Assembly: GCF_003611735.1 (NCBI RefSeq)
Contig: NZ_RAWG01000067.1
Coordinates: 1 to 37,807, forward strand
Direction: 5' to 3'
DNA: 37,807 nucleotides
Source: Corallococcus sicarius
GTDB lineage: Bacteria > Myxococcota > Myxococcia > Myxococcales > Myxococcaceae
Made by a program: the position numbers and the translations under genes. Shown here piece by piece: positions 1 to 8,386 of this stretch. Within the stretch, counting starts at the first letter, position 1. Each line of letters starts with the position of its first letter. A model generated the notes under the pieces. It made no database searches, was not told the origin of the DNA, and saw nothing but the letters and a program-made list of their open reading frames with translations.

Positions 1-1
1 G

Positions 2-964
2 CGATGGCCCCTGCTCGTGAGCGGACTGCTCGCCTCGGCGGTCCACGCGGCGTCAGGCGGGGAACCGGCGGTCGCGCCCGCCGGCGAAGGCGACGAGGGG
101 ACTCGAGAGGCACCCGAGGTCCCTGGGGTCTACCGCCCCACCACGTCCGGGCCCTTCGTCACCTTCACCGCGCCGCTCACGCCGCACGGGAAGCTGGTGA
201 GCCAGCCCATCCTCTCCGTGGCGTCCGCGCGCGGAACGTTCGACGCGCGCGGGCGCCATCACGCGCTCGCGGAGGGCGAGGGCCAGGTGAACAGCGCCCT
301 GTCCCTCTTCACGGAGTACGGCGTCGCCGAGCGGTTCGCGGCCGGGGTGCAGCTCACGCTCGTCCACAACCGCGCCTCCCTCGCCTCCGACGCCGCCGCC
401 TCCACCGGCCTGTCCGACACCCTCGTCTTCGCGCGGGCCACCGTCCTGGACGAGACGCCGGGAGGGCCGCCGGAGATGACCGTCCTGGCCCAGGTGAAGC
501 TGCCCACGGGGCGGGCGGAGAGCCAGGAGGAGGGGCTGCTGGACACGGACGTGCGCGGCACCGGGAGTACGGACCTGACCGTGGGCGTGGACCTCACCCG
601 CGGGCTGCGCCCCTTCCTCGTCCACCTGGACCTGCTCTACACCCACGCGCTCCCAACCCGGGTGGACGGTGTGGCCACGCGCTACGGCGGCACCTTCTCC
701 TGGAGCGCCTCCGGCGAGTGGCCCTTCCGTGGGGGCACGCTGGCGCTGATGCTGGAGACGAGCGGCCGCCACCAGGGCCTGCGCCGCGAGGAAGGCCGCC
801 GCGTGGAGGACAGCCGCGTGGAGGAGGTGCTCCTCGGCGGCGGCGTGGAGTTCATCTTCAGCGAAGACCTGCAGCTGCTCGTCGGCTACCAGCGCACGCT
901 GTGGGGCCGCAACGTGACCGCACTGGACGCGGTGGTGCTCACCCTGGTGCCCGTCGTCTTCTGA
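2..964 (+). CDS. Outer-membrane beta-barrel protein, MetA/transporter-like, 5'-truncated
   Basis: The reading frame is already open at the window edge. The first residues (RWPLLVSGLLASAVHA, then ASGG) look like the end of a secretion signal with an A-x-A cleavage site, so the true start lies upstream; the internal GTG at 17 is not a convincing start. The mature part alternates hydrophobic and polar residues in beta-strand style, has a mid-protein KLPTG loop, and ends in a short aromatic-terminated strand (VVF), as outer-membrane barrels do. The pattern is that of the phenol-degradation MetA-like/transporter family, of which few members have a known substrate. It probably sits in the outer membrane. 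Substrate unknown; family call is by pattern, not by search. Confidence 0.6.
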   Translation, partial: RWPLLVSGLLASAVHAASGGEPAVAPAGEGDEGTREAPEVPGVYRPTTSGPFVTFTAPLTPHGKLVSQPILSVASARGTFDARGRHHALAEGEGQVNSALSLFTEYGVAERFAAGVQLTLVHNRASLASDAAASTGLSDTLVFARATVLDETPGGPPEMTVLAQVKLPTGRAESQEEGLLDTDVRGTGSTDLTVGVDLTRGLRPFLVHLDLLYTHALPTRVDGVATRYGGTFSWSASGEWPFRGGTLALMLETSGRHQGLRREEGRRVEDSRVEEVLLGGGVEFIFSEDLQLLVGYQRTLWGRNVTALDAVVLTLVPVVF

Positions 965-974
965 GCGGCTTCGG

Positions 975-992
975 AGCGGCTCCGGAGCCGCT
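975..992. terminator. 18-bp perfect palindrome just after the barrel gene
   Basis: AGCGGCTCCGGAGCCGCT is its own reverse complement and starts 10 nt after the stop codon. It could form a terminator stem, but there is no T-run, so it is only a candidate. Confidence 0.25.
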
Positions 993-1009
993 GGACACTA
1001 ATCTTAAAA

Positions 1010-1026
1010 TACCTGTTTTACAGGTA
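1010..1026. promoter_or_regulatory. Inverted repeat TACCTG-N5-CAGGTA upstream of the chitinase gene
   Basis: Two perfect 6-bp arms flank TTTTA inside an unusually AT-rich patch 44 nt before the chitinase start. Placement and dyad symmetry suit an operator or a promoter region. No convincing -35/-10 pair at normal spacing was found. Confidence 0.35.
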
Positions 1027-1069
1027 AGCGAGATATGCTCTCCCGACCTCATTTCAAGGGAGAGTCGTC

Positions 1070-2275
1070 ATGGCCAACACGCTGGGGTTCCGCTGTCTGT
1101 CATTGCTGGGCATCGTGGGTGCGCTGAGCGGCTGTTCCGGGGCGGAGCCGTCCGGGGAGTCCCCCGAGGCGACCGGTCAGGTGGAGAGCCCCGCCATCGT
1201 GTCGTCCATCACGGAGGGCGACTACGTCATCCGCTCGGCGATGACGAACAAGTGCGTTGACGTGGCCTCGTCGAGCACGGCGGACGGCGCCAAGGTGCAG
1301 GAGTGGGACTGCAACGGCACCAACGCGCAGAAGTTCCACATCTCCCCGACGTCGGACGGGTACTTCAAGATCATCAACGTGAACAGCGGCAAGGGGCTGG
1401 ACATCCAGGGTGTCAGCACCGCGCAGAACGCGCTCGTCCACCAGTGGAGCTATGTCGGCGGCGCCAACCAGCAGTTCCGGTTCGTGAACCGGGGCGGCAC
1501 GCAGTTCAGCATGCAGCTGCGACACACGGACATGGCGGTGGACCTGTACTGGGGCTCCGCGGAGAACGGCACGTCGCTGGTCCAGTACCCCTACACGGGC
1601 GGCGCCAACCAGCACTGGACCTTCGACCGGGTCTCCGGCGGAGGCGGCGGGACGGGCTTCGGGGCCATCCTCACGCGCGAGACGTTCAACGCCATGTTCC
1701 CCAACCGCACCGCCTTCTACAGCTACGACGCGCTCATCGCCGCGGCGGCGGGCTTCCCGGGGCTCGCGACCACGGGTGACACCGACACCCGCAAGCGCGA
1801 GGTGGCCGCGTTCCTGGCCAATGTCTCTCACGAGACGGGCGGGCTCGTGTACGTCGAGGAGATCAACAGGGGGGAGTACTGCGACACGTCGTGGGGGCCT
1901 CCGGGCTGCTTCTGCGCGGCGGGCAAGCGCTACTACGGACGCGGCCCCATCCAGCTGTCGTGGAATGGCAACTACTGCGCGGCGGGCAACGCGCTCGGCC
2001 TGCCCCTCCAGGCCAACCCGGACCTGCTGGCGCAGGACGCGAACGCGGCGTGGCGCACGGGCTTCTGGTTCTGGACCACCCAGACGGGCGCGGGCTCCAT
2101 GACAGCGCACAACGCCATGGTGAACGGCGCGGGCTTCGGTGAGACCATCCGCACCATCAACGGCTCGGTGGAGTGCTACGGCCGCAACCCCGGCCAGGTG
2201 CAGAGCCGCATCGACGCCTACTTGCGCTTCACCGGCATGCTCGGCGTGAGCCCCGGCAACAACCTGGGCTGCTAG
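1070..2275 (+). CDS. Secreted ricin-type lectin / GH19 chitinase lipoprotein
   Basis: The 401-aa product begins with a lipoprotein signal ending in LSGC (lipidated Cys near residue 22). Residues about 47-188 form a ricin B-type beta-trefoil with three repeats carrying the QxW/NQxW-like signature (NAQKF, NQQF, NQHW). Residues about 195-395 form a family 19 glycoside hydrolase: HETGG with the general acid E255, a second acidic site in VEEIN (E263/E264), and the RYYGRGPIQLSWN substrate loop. Several Cys (GEYCD, GCFCAAGK, VECYG, final C) probably make disulphides. It should cleave chitin or related beta-1,4 GlcNAc polymers outside the cell, with the trefoil binding sugar. An AGGGAGAG ribosome site lies before the ATG. 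A lytic role on peptidoglycan is the alternative. Confidence 0.88.
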   Translation: MANTLGFRCLSLLGIVGALSGCSGAEPSGESPEATGQVESPAIVSSITEGDYVIRSAMTNKCVDVASSSTADGAKVQEWDCNGTNAQKFHISPTSDGYFKIINVNSGKGLDIQGVSTAQNALVHQWSYVGGANQQFRFVNRGGTQFSMQLRHTDMAVDLYWGSAENGTSLVQYPYTGGANQHWTFDRVSGGGGGTGFGAILTRETFNAMFPNRTAFYSYDALIAAAAGFPGLATTGDTDTRKREVAAFLANVSHETGGLVYVEEINRGEYCDTSWGPPGCFCAAGKRYYGRGPIQLSWNGNYCAAGNALGLPLQANPDLLAQDANAAWRTGFWFWTTQTGAGSMTAHNAMVNGAGFGETIRTINGSVECYGRNPGQVQSRIDAYLRFTGMLGVSPGNNLGC

Positions 2276-2289
2276 GCCGCGGCCCCACC

Positions 2290-2315
2290 GGGACGGACCG
2301 CCGCCGGTCCGTCCC
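2290..2315. terminator. Hairpin between convergent chitinase and HEAT-repeat genes
   Basis: GGGACGGACC and GGTCCGTCCC are perfect 10-bp arms around a 6-nt loop, between two convergent stop codons. It has no T-run, but placement suggests a bidirectional terminator. Confidence 0.5.
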
Positions 2316-2332
2316 GCGTCGCGCGCAGGACC

Positions 2333-3397
2333 TCAGCCGAGCTGGGTGAGCAGCTCGCGCACGCCCTCACTCACGGGGCCCTTCGTGTCGCGGGCCACCT
2401 TCTCCAGCATCCCCTTCGCCTGGACGAGGATGGCGGGCTCCACCTCTTCCAGCGCGGACAGCGCGGCGCCCTGCACCTGCGGCACATCCACCAGGGTGAG
2501 CTGTCCCTGAAGGAGCGACAGGGCCTCTTGGGGTGGAGCCCCGGAGCGCAGCAGCGCCACGGCCGCGCAGGCCGCCACGGGCGAATTCGGATCCTTGAGG
2601 TGGCCGCGCAGGGCGGTGAGCGCGCCCGGCGACCGGGGGCCGGTCAGCCCCAACAGGGACACCGCCTCCAGGCGCACCGCCGGATCCGGATCCGCCAGCG
2701 CGGGGAGCAGCACCGGCTCCAGGTCCCCCAGCGAGGGCACGGGCCAGCCTCCCCGGCGCTCCTGCTCCAACAATCCCCGCAGCGCGGCCAGCGCCACATG
2801 ACGACGGCGGCCCTGCGTCTTGCGCGCCTGCGCCAGCAAGGCGGGGGCCGTGACCGCCGGGGCCAGGGGCCCGAGCGCGCCGAGCGATTCCAGCGCCGCG
2901 GTGGCCACCGCCTCCTCGTCCTCCAGCCGGGTGATCAGCTTCGGCAGCAGCGGCACCCCGCCCTGCCCCATCCGCCCCACCATGCTGGCCACGGCGTGCC
3001 GGACCACGGGGTGGGCGTGGTCGAGCGCCACCTCCAGGGCAGGGAGCACGGCGGGCTCCACCCGGTACACGTTGACCAGCACCAGTGCGGCGTCCTTCAC
3101 TCCAGGTGCGCCCGCCTCCATCCGCGTCAGGGCCTCCGTCACGGCCTGGACGGCGCTGGCGGCGAGGCGGGGGGGCGGGGGCCACCAGTCCGCCTGGAGC
3201 AGGGCGAGGATGGGCCCCTGCGTCGTGGCGCCGGGCCGGGCCAGCTCCTTCAGGAGGAACTGGGCGGTCCGCTCGCGCAGGCCCAGGTCCTCGGCGGAGA
3301 GCGCCTCCCCCACCGCCTCCAGGGCCTCTTCGCGCGCTCCCGCATCAGGGAGGGAGAGGCGGGACACCCATTCGTCGACGGGCCGGCTGCTGTTCAC
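2333..3397 (-). CDS. HEAT-repeat protein, copy 1
   Basis: A 354-aa all-helical protein with HEAT-like repeats over most of its length (for example HPVVRHAVASMVGRMG, DPAVRLEAVSLLGLTG, NSPVAACAAVALLRSG). It is a full-length paralogue of the gene at 8387-9451: the same 354-aa length, the same EW start region, and the same ends (RELLTQLG versus RELLASLG). The GTG start is chosen because it aligns with the paralogue start and has GAGGAG 7 nt upstream; the open frame runs on 5' without a good start. No signal peptide, so probably a cytoplasmic scaffold. Partner unknown. Divergent from the LysM gene. Confidence 0.8.
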   Translation of the reverse strand: MNSSRPVDEWVSRLSLPDAGAREEALEAVGEALSAEDLGLRERTAQFLLKELARPGATTQGPILALLQADWWPPPPRLAASAVQAVTEALTRMEAGAPGVKDAALVLVNVYRVEPAVLPALEVALDHAHPVVRHAVASMVGRMGQGGVPLLPKLITRLEDEEAVATAALESLGALGPLAPAVTAPALLAQARKTQGRRRHVALAALRGLLEQERRGGWPVPSLGDLEPVLLPALADPDPAVRLEAVSLLGLTGPRSPGALTALRGHLKDPNSPVAACAAVALLRSGAPPQEALSLLQGQLTLVDVPQVQGAALSALEEVEPAILVQAKGMLEKVARDTKGPVSEGVRELLTQLG

Positions 3398-3496
3398 GAA
3401 GTACTCCTCACGAAGATGACCGGGTGGGACGCAACCCAGCACGAGCTCCCGCGATAATCCCGCCACGACTCCCAGTTTCCAAGAACGAGATCCATC

Positions 3497-4120
3497 ATGA
3501 GTTACCGCATCCAGAGGGGCGACACGCTTTCGGCGCTGGCGGGCCGCTTCGGCACGACCGTGTCCGCGCTGGCCAAGGCCAACGGCATCTCGAACCCCGA
3601 CCTCATCATCACGGGCAACTCGCTGAAGATTCCGGGCAAGAGCGACGACTTCCAGGCCAGCGGCACGAGCCGCGGCGGGCAGTCCTCGTCGGCCCAGGGC
3701 GCGCAGGGCGGGGCGCAGGGCGCCACGGCGATGGGTGAGATTCCCAGCTCGTTCGGCCCGAACGCCGGCCGGCTCGCCTCCTCCGCCGAGGCCATGGCCT
3801 CGTCGATGAACACCACCGGCTGGTGCGCCAAGGGCGTCAACCGCTCCCTGGCCGCGGCGGGGCTCCCGGTCAATCCGCTGCCCTCCGCGTACATGTACGG
3901 CGACGTGCTGGCCCGCGACTCGCGCTTCCGCGAGGTGAGCCTCAGCGACGAGCAGATCCGCCAGTTGCCCCCCGGCGCCATCATCGTGACCGACGCGTAC
4001 AACAGGCCCGGCAACCCCCACGGCCACATCGCCGTCACGCTGGGCAACGGCCGGGAAGCGAGCGACCACGTCGCGCAGATCCGCACGGGGGGCACCCAGC
4101 GGGTCTTCATCCCCGTCTGA
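3497..4120 (+). CDS. LysM protein with a C-terminal Cys/His hydrolase-like domain
   Basis: The 207-aa product opens directly with a LysM peptidoglycan-binding module (residues 2-46: YRIQRGDTLSALAGRFG, ending LKIPG). A Ser/Gly/Gln-rich linker (about 50-80) leads to a domain with TGWCAKGVN (C110) and NPHGHIAVTLG (H175/H177). This Cys then His arrangement, with a hydrophobic GAIIV strand between, resembles CHAP/NlpC-like amidase or endopeptidase folds. No signal peptide is visible, so export would need another route or cell lysis. The LysM call is firm. The hydrolase call is inference from two motifs. Confidence 0.8.
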   Translation: MSYRIQRGDTLSALAGRFGTTVSALAKANGISNPDLIITGNSLKIPGKSDDFQASGTSRGGQSSSAQGAQGGAQGATAMGEIPSSFGPNAGRLASSAEAMASSMNTTGWCAKGVNRSLAAAGLPVNPLPSAYMYGDVLARDSRFREVSLSDEQIRQLPPGAIIVTDAYNRPGNPHGHIAVTLGNGREASDHVAQIRTGGTQRVFIPV

Positions 4121-4157
4121 GCCTTCCCCCTCCATCACGACTCAAGTAGTCCCCGGC

Positions 4158-4194
4158 CGGCCCTGGAGAGCAATCTCCGGGGCCGCTGCCTTTT
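4158..4194 (+). terminator. GCAA-capped hairpin after the LysM gene
   Basis: GGCCCTGGAGA and TCTCCGGGGCC pair over 11 bp (one G-T) around a GCAA tetraloop, with one further C-G pair outside. TTTT follows 5 nt after the stem, and a small TGCC-TTTT-GGCA hairpin overlaps it. It lies 38 nt after the LysM stop and 30 nt before the next ATG. A terminator is most likely; a leader structure of the following gene is possible. Confidence 0.5.
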
Positions 4195-4223
4195 GGCACC
4201 CGTCCCTTCCCCCCAGGCCCCCC

Positions 4224-7200
4224 ATGCACCTTCGACTTCCGGAGCGGATCATCCGCTCCTTCCTCGCGCTCAGTTGTGTCCTGATCACCCACTGCGTCGC
4301 GCCCTCGGGCCCGCCGGAGTCCACCGAAGCGCCCGCGCCCGGCAGCGTGCGCCAGGCGCTCGCGTGCAGCGGAGGCGGCAGCATCGACCAGCACGCCGCG
4401 CAGTGCGACGGCACGGGGAAGCTCCTGTCCTGGGCGCCGCCCACGAGCCCGGGCTCCTCCGCCGCGTATGACTACGTGCTGGACCTGAACCAGAACTACC
4501 TGCTCGCGATGCCCGCCCTGTCCGGCCTCACGAACCCGTCGGTGCCCAAGCCCGCCTACTACGCACACTCGTACGTGTGCAGCGGCACGGCGCCGGGATG
4601 TTCTCCCGCGGGCCAGCCGGTGGGCTGGCCCCACAACCCCGCCGGCCTGAACGCGATGCTCGTCGAGTCCGGCCTCGCGTACTCGCCCTACAAGAACGAC
4701 CCGCGCCTGCGGAACCTCGCGCTGGCGCTGCTGGACTGGCACCTGGCGCACGGCATGACGGCCGTGGGGGACCACTGGTCGCAGGTGCCCTACGCGAGCG
4801 GCGCCAGCGGCACACTGACGTACGCCGGCGCGCAGGCGGGAGGGTCGGTGGGCGTGGGCGACGGCGTGGGCTACCTCCAGCCGGAGAAGGTGGGCGCGCT
4901 CGCGTGGGCCGCCATCCAGGCCTTCAAGTTCAATGGCACCACGGCCTACCGGGACATGGCCATCCAGGCGGCCAACCAGCTCACCAGCCACCTGCGCACC
5001 CCGAGCGCCACCGTGTCGCCGTGGCCGTACCGCGTGCGGGCCTCCGACAACGCCGTGCGCACCGGCGCGAACATCATCGACAACTATGCATCCAACGTCG
5101 TGGAGCCCCTCAAGCTGTACCAGGAGCTCATCCGGCTGGGACAGGCGGGCGCCCTCAACGGCGCGCCCGGCTACAGCGCCACGCAGCTGTCCCAATGGCA
5201 GAGCACCCAGGCCACCGTCCTCGCGTGGCTGCTGGGCCCGAACGGCCCCATCGCGACGCAGAACTGGACCCAGTACTTCGAGGACGTGGGCTCGGACGCC
5301 ACCAACAACCTGAACCAGCTCGTCCCCGGGGAGACGGCCAAGTTCCTCATGGACAACCCCGGCCTGGACCCCAGCTGGCAGGCGCACGTGCAGAACATCA
5401 TCGCCTTCATCGAGACGAACTTCGGAGACACGCTGGAGTTCGGCGCGCGCCCCATCAAGGAGCAGTACGCATTCCACTACAAGATGGGCAGCCACACCGC
5501 GCGCTACGCCGCCGTGAACGCGCGCTACGCGGAGCTCACCGGGGACGCGGCGGCGAAGGACAAGGCCTTCCGCGCGTTCAACTGGGCCACGTACATGGTG
5601 CGCAACAGCGGGCTCACCATCGACGGGCCGTATCCCAACAACGTCTGGTTCACGGACGGCTGGGGTGACTTCATCCGTCACTTCGTCATCGGCATGGGCG
5701 CGCAGCCGGAGTGGGCGCCCGCCGGACAGAACCACCTGCTGCGCTCCACCTCCGTCGTGAAGAGCGTCACCTACGGGCCCGGCAACGAGGTCCGCTACAC
5801 CACCTACGACGCCAGCGCCACGGAGGTGCTGCGCCTCGCCTTCGTCCCCTCGTCGGTGACGGCGGGCGGCACCGCCCTCTCGCAGCGCACGGACCTGGCG
5901 GCGGACGGGTGGACCTTCGACGCCGGCAACAACGCGCTCCGCATCCGCCATTCGAACAGCGGGGTCATCGTCATCACCGGGGCGCCTCCCACCGCTCCCG
6001 CCGTCGCCATCACCGCGCCCTCCGCCGGGCAGAACTTCACCGCGCCCGCGACGCTCAGCCTCAGCGCCACGGCCACGGCCAGCACGGGTCGCACGCTTGC
6101 CAGCGTCACGTTCCGCGCGGGCACCACCGTGCTCTGCACCGTGAACGCCCCGGTCTCCAGCCCTGTCACCTGCACGGCGACCAGCAGCCTGGGCAATGGC
6201 AGCCACACCGTGAGCGCGGAGGCGGTGGACAACCAGGCGGAGAGCGGCTCCGCGTCGGTGGCCATCACCGTCTCCGGCCCGCCCACCGTCAGCATCCTCA
6301 GCCCCACCTCCGGCGCCACGCTGCCCACGGGGAGCATGACCCTCAGCGCCTCGGCCAGCGCGGGCGCGGGACGGACGCTCACGCGGGTGGAGTTCTTCCA
6401 GGGCACCACGTCGCTCTGCTTCACGACCACGGGCACGGGCTGCACGTGGAACGCGACGGCCGGCACGTACTCCAATGTCTTCGCCCGCGCGACGGACAAT
6501 GGCAGCCCGGCGCTCGTCACGAACTCCGCGCCGGTGAGCTTCACGGTGAGCCCCTCCGTGGGCGGCGTGCGGCTCGTGGGCGTTGACACGGTGGGGACGC
6601 AGAATGACTTCGACAACGGCGGCTCGGTGAACACCTTCCAGTACACCGCCGTCGCGACGGGGACGCTGGGGACGCTCAAGGTCTTCGCGGCGCCGGGCAA
6701 CGCCAATGCGTCGCTGTCCATCGGCGTCTACAGCGACGCTTCGGGCGCTCCGGGCACCCTGCTCTCCTCCTGCACCACCACCGTGGTGGATCCGCTGCCG
6801 CTGGTGACGGGCCAGTGGTACGGCTGCACCGCCGCGCCGCAGGTGACGCTCACGTCGGGCACCGTCTACTGGCTGGCCCTGCTGGGCGCGAACGGCGGCG
6901 GCGTCTTCCGCTACATGGACGTGCCCACCGGCTCCATGCGCTACTCCCCCACGGGCCTCTCCGCGCTGCCGGGCCCCACGTTCGGCTCCTCCACCGTGTA
7001 CACGGGCGCGTCCAACGCTTCGCTGTATGGCCTCTCCGCGGGCAGCTCCACCGCGCCGACGGTGTCCATCACCCAGCCGTCCGCCAACGCCAACTTCACC
7101 GCGCCCGCCAACCTGAACCTCCAGGCCACCGCCACGGCCGGCCCGGGCCGCACGCTCACGAAGGTGGAGTTCTTCGACAACGGCACCACGCTGCTCTGCA

Positions 7201-8378
7201 CGGTGAACGCGCCCACGACGACGTCCGTGAGCTGCGGGGTCAGCTCGCTCCAGGATGGCGCGCACAGCGTGACGGCGAAGGCCACCGACGACACGCTCCA
7301 GGCCACCACCTCCGCCGCGGTGCCCCTCACGCTGTCCAACCCGCCCACGGTGAGCCTCACCTCCCCCGCCGCCAACGCCACGTACACGGCGCCCGCCTCC
7401 GTGCCACTGGCCGCGACCGCCGCCGCGGGTCATGGCCGGAGCATCGCGCGAGTGGACTTCTACGCGGACGGCACGTCGCTCATCTGCTCCAGCACCACCA
7501 GCCCCTACGGCTGCACCTGGAGCAATCCCGCCCAGGGGAGCCACACGGTGCGCGCCGTGGCCGTGGACAATGGCAGCCCCGCCGCCAGCACCAACTCCTC
7601 CACGGTCTCCATCACCGTGAGCGGCGCTGTCACCGCGCCCGCGGCGCCCACCGGGCTGACGGCCACGGCGGTATCGTCGGAGCAGATCAACCTGGCGTGG
7701 ACCGATGCCTCGAACAACGAGAGCGGCTTCCAGGTGGAGCGGGCGCCGGACGTCTCCGGAGCACCGGGCACCTTCGCCCAGGTCGGGACGCCGGGCGCCA
7801 ACGTGACGACGTTCAGCGACACGGGCCGGGCCGCGAGCACGCGCTACTGGTACCGGGTCCGCGCGACCAACGCCGCGGGGAGCTCGGCCTTCACGGCCAA
7901 CGCCAGCGCGACCACTCCCGCCGCGCCCACCGCCCTCGTCGGGAACAGCACCGTGCTGACGACGGCCGACTTCGAGCACGCGGGCGTCGCGGCGGCGTTC
8001 AACTCCGTGGCGAGCGCCACCGGCAACGTCACGCGCCTGCGCATCTACGTGGATGCCCAGACGACGGCCACCACGCTCCAGCTCGGCCTGTATGCGAATG
8101 GGAGCGGGACGCCCGGCGCGCAGCTGCGCGGGTGCACCGTCACGCCCGTCACCCCCGGAGACTGGAACGTCTGCACCATCACGTCGCAGGCGGTGACGTC
8201 GGGCACGACGTACTGGCTGGCCGTGCTCAGCCCCACGGGCGGAGGCGACATCTACTGGCGACACACCAGCGGCACCGGTTCCTACAAGGTGCAGCCGGGC
8301 CTGACGACGCTGCCCTCGACGTGGACCGGCACCGGCGGCTATCCGGGCAGTAACATGTCCGCGTACGCCGGCAACTGA
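4224..8378 (+). CDS. Large secreted multidomain protein: helical N-terminal domain, four Ig-like, two beta-sandwich and one FN3 module
   Basis: The 1384-aa product starts with a signal sequence ending near ITHC, a poor lipobox because of H before Cys. Residues about 55-585 are rich in aromatic helical segments and end in a beta part (SVTYGPGNEVRYTTY); this could be an alpha/alpha-toroid carbohydrate-active domain, but I do not recognise the family. Four bacterial Ig-like modules follow at about 592-680, 687-775, 942-1035 and 1039-1135, each with the RTLxxVxFF strand and a Cys pair. Two jelly-roll-like modules (about 780-940 and 1236-1384) share LxLGLYxxxxGxPGxxL and TYWLAxL patterns. An FN3 domain lies at about 1139-1232. 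It is probably an extracellular polysaccharide-binding or degrading protein. Its stop is 8 bp from that of the convergent HEAT gene. Confidence 0.75.
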   Translation: MHLRLPERIIRSFLALSCVLITHCVAPSGPPESTEAPAPGSVRQALACSGGGSIDQHAAQCDGTGKLLSWAPPTSPGSSAAYDYVLDLNQNYLLAMPALSGLTNPSVPKPAYYAHSYVCSGTAPGCSPAGQPVGWPHNPAGLNAMLVESGLAYSPYKNDPRLRNLALALLDWHLAHGMTAVGDHWSQVPYASGASGTLTYAGAQAGGSVGVGDGVGYLQPEKVGALAWAAIQAFKFNGTTAYRDMAIQAANQLTSHLRTPSATVSPWPYRVRASDNAVRTGANIIDNYASNVVEPLKLYQELIRLGQAGALNGAPGYSATQLSQWQSTQATVLAWLLGPNGPIATQNWTQYFEDVGSDATNNLNQLVPGETAKFLMDNPGLDPSWQAHVQNIIAFIETNFGDTLEFGARPIKEQYAFHYKMGSHTARYAAVNARYAELTGDAAAKDKAFRAFNWATYMVRNSGLTIDGPYPNNVWFTDGWGDFIRHFVIGMGAQPEWAPAGQNHLLRSTSVVKSVTYGPGNEVRYTTYDASATEVLRLAFVPSSVTAGGTALSQRTDLAADGWTFDAGNNALRIRHSNSGVIVITGAPPTAPAVAITAPSAGQNFTAPATLSLSATATASTGRTLASVTFRAGTTVLCTVNAPVSSPVTCTATSSLGNGSHTVSAEAVDNQAESGSASVAITVSGPPTVSILSPTSGATLPTGSMTLSASASAGAGRTLTRVEFFQGTTSLCFTTTGTGCTWNATAGTYSNVFARATDNGSPALVTNSAPVSFTVSPSVGGVRLVGVDTVGTQNDFDNGGSVNTFQYTAVATGTLGTLKVFAAPGNANASLSIGVYSDASGAPGTLLSSCTTTVVDPLPLVTGQWYGCTAAPQVTLTSGTVYWLALLGANGGGVFRYMDVPTGSMRYSPTGLSALPGPTFGSSTVYTGASNASLYGLSAGSSTAPTVSITQPSANANFTAPANLNLQATATAGPGRTLTKVEFFDNGTTLLCTVNAPTTTSVSCGVSSLQDGAHSVTAKATDDTLQATTSAAVPLTLSNPPTVSLTSPAANATYTAPASVPLAATAAAGHGRSIARVDFYADGTSLICSSTTSPYGCTWSNPAQGSHTVRAVAVDNGSPAASTNSSTVSITVSGAVTAPAAPTGLTATAVSSEQINLAWTDASNNESGFQVERAPDVSGAPGTFAQVGTPGANVTTFSDTGRAASTRYWYRVRATNAAGSSAFTANASATTPAAPTALVGNSTVLTTADFEHAGVAAAFNSVASATGNVTRLRIYVDAQTTATTLQLGLYANGSGTPGAQLRGCTVTPVTPGDWNVCTITSQAVTSGTTYWLAVLSPTGGGDIYWRHTSGTGSYKVQPGLTTLPSTWTGTGGYPGSNMSAYAGN

Positions 8379-8386
8379 GCCACCGC

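Noticed and set aside
4107-8264. A 1385-codon minus-strand open frame opposite the giant secreted protein gene
   Set aside because: Arg/Gly/Ala/His-rich low-complexity translation typical of antisense frames in GC-rich DNA, with no domain; the plus-strand frame has signal peptide and modules.
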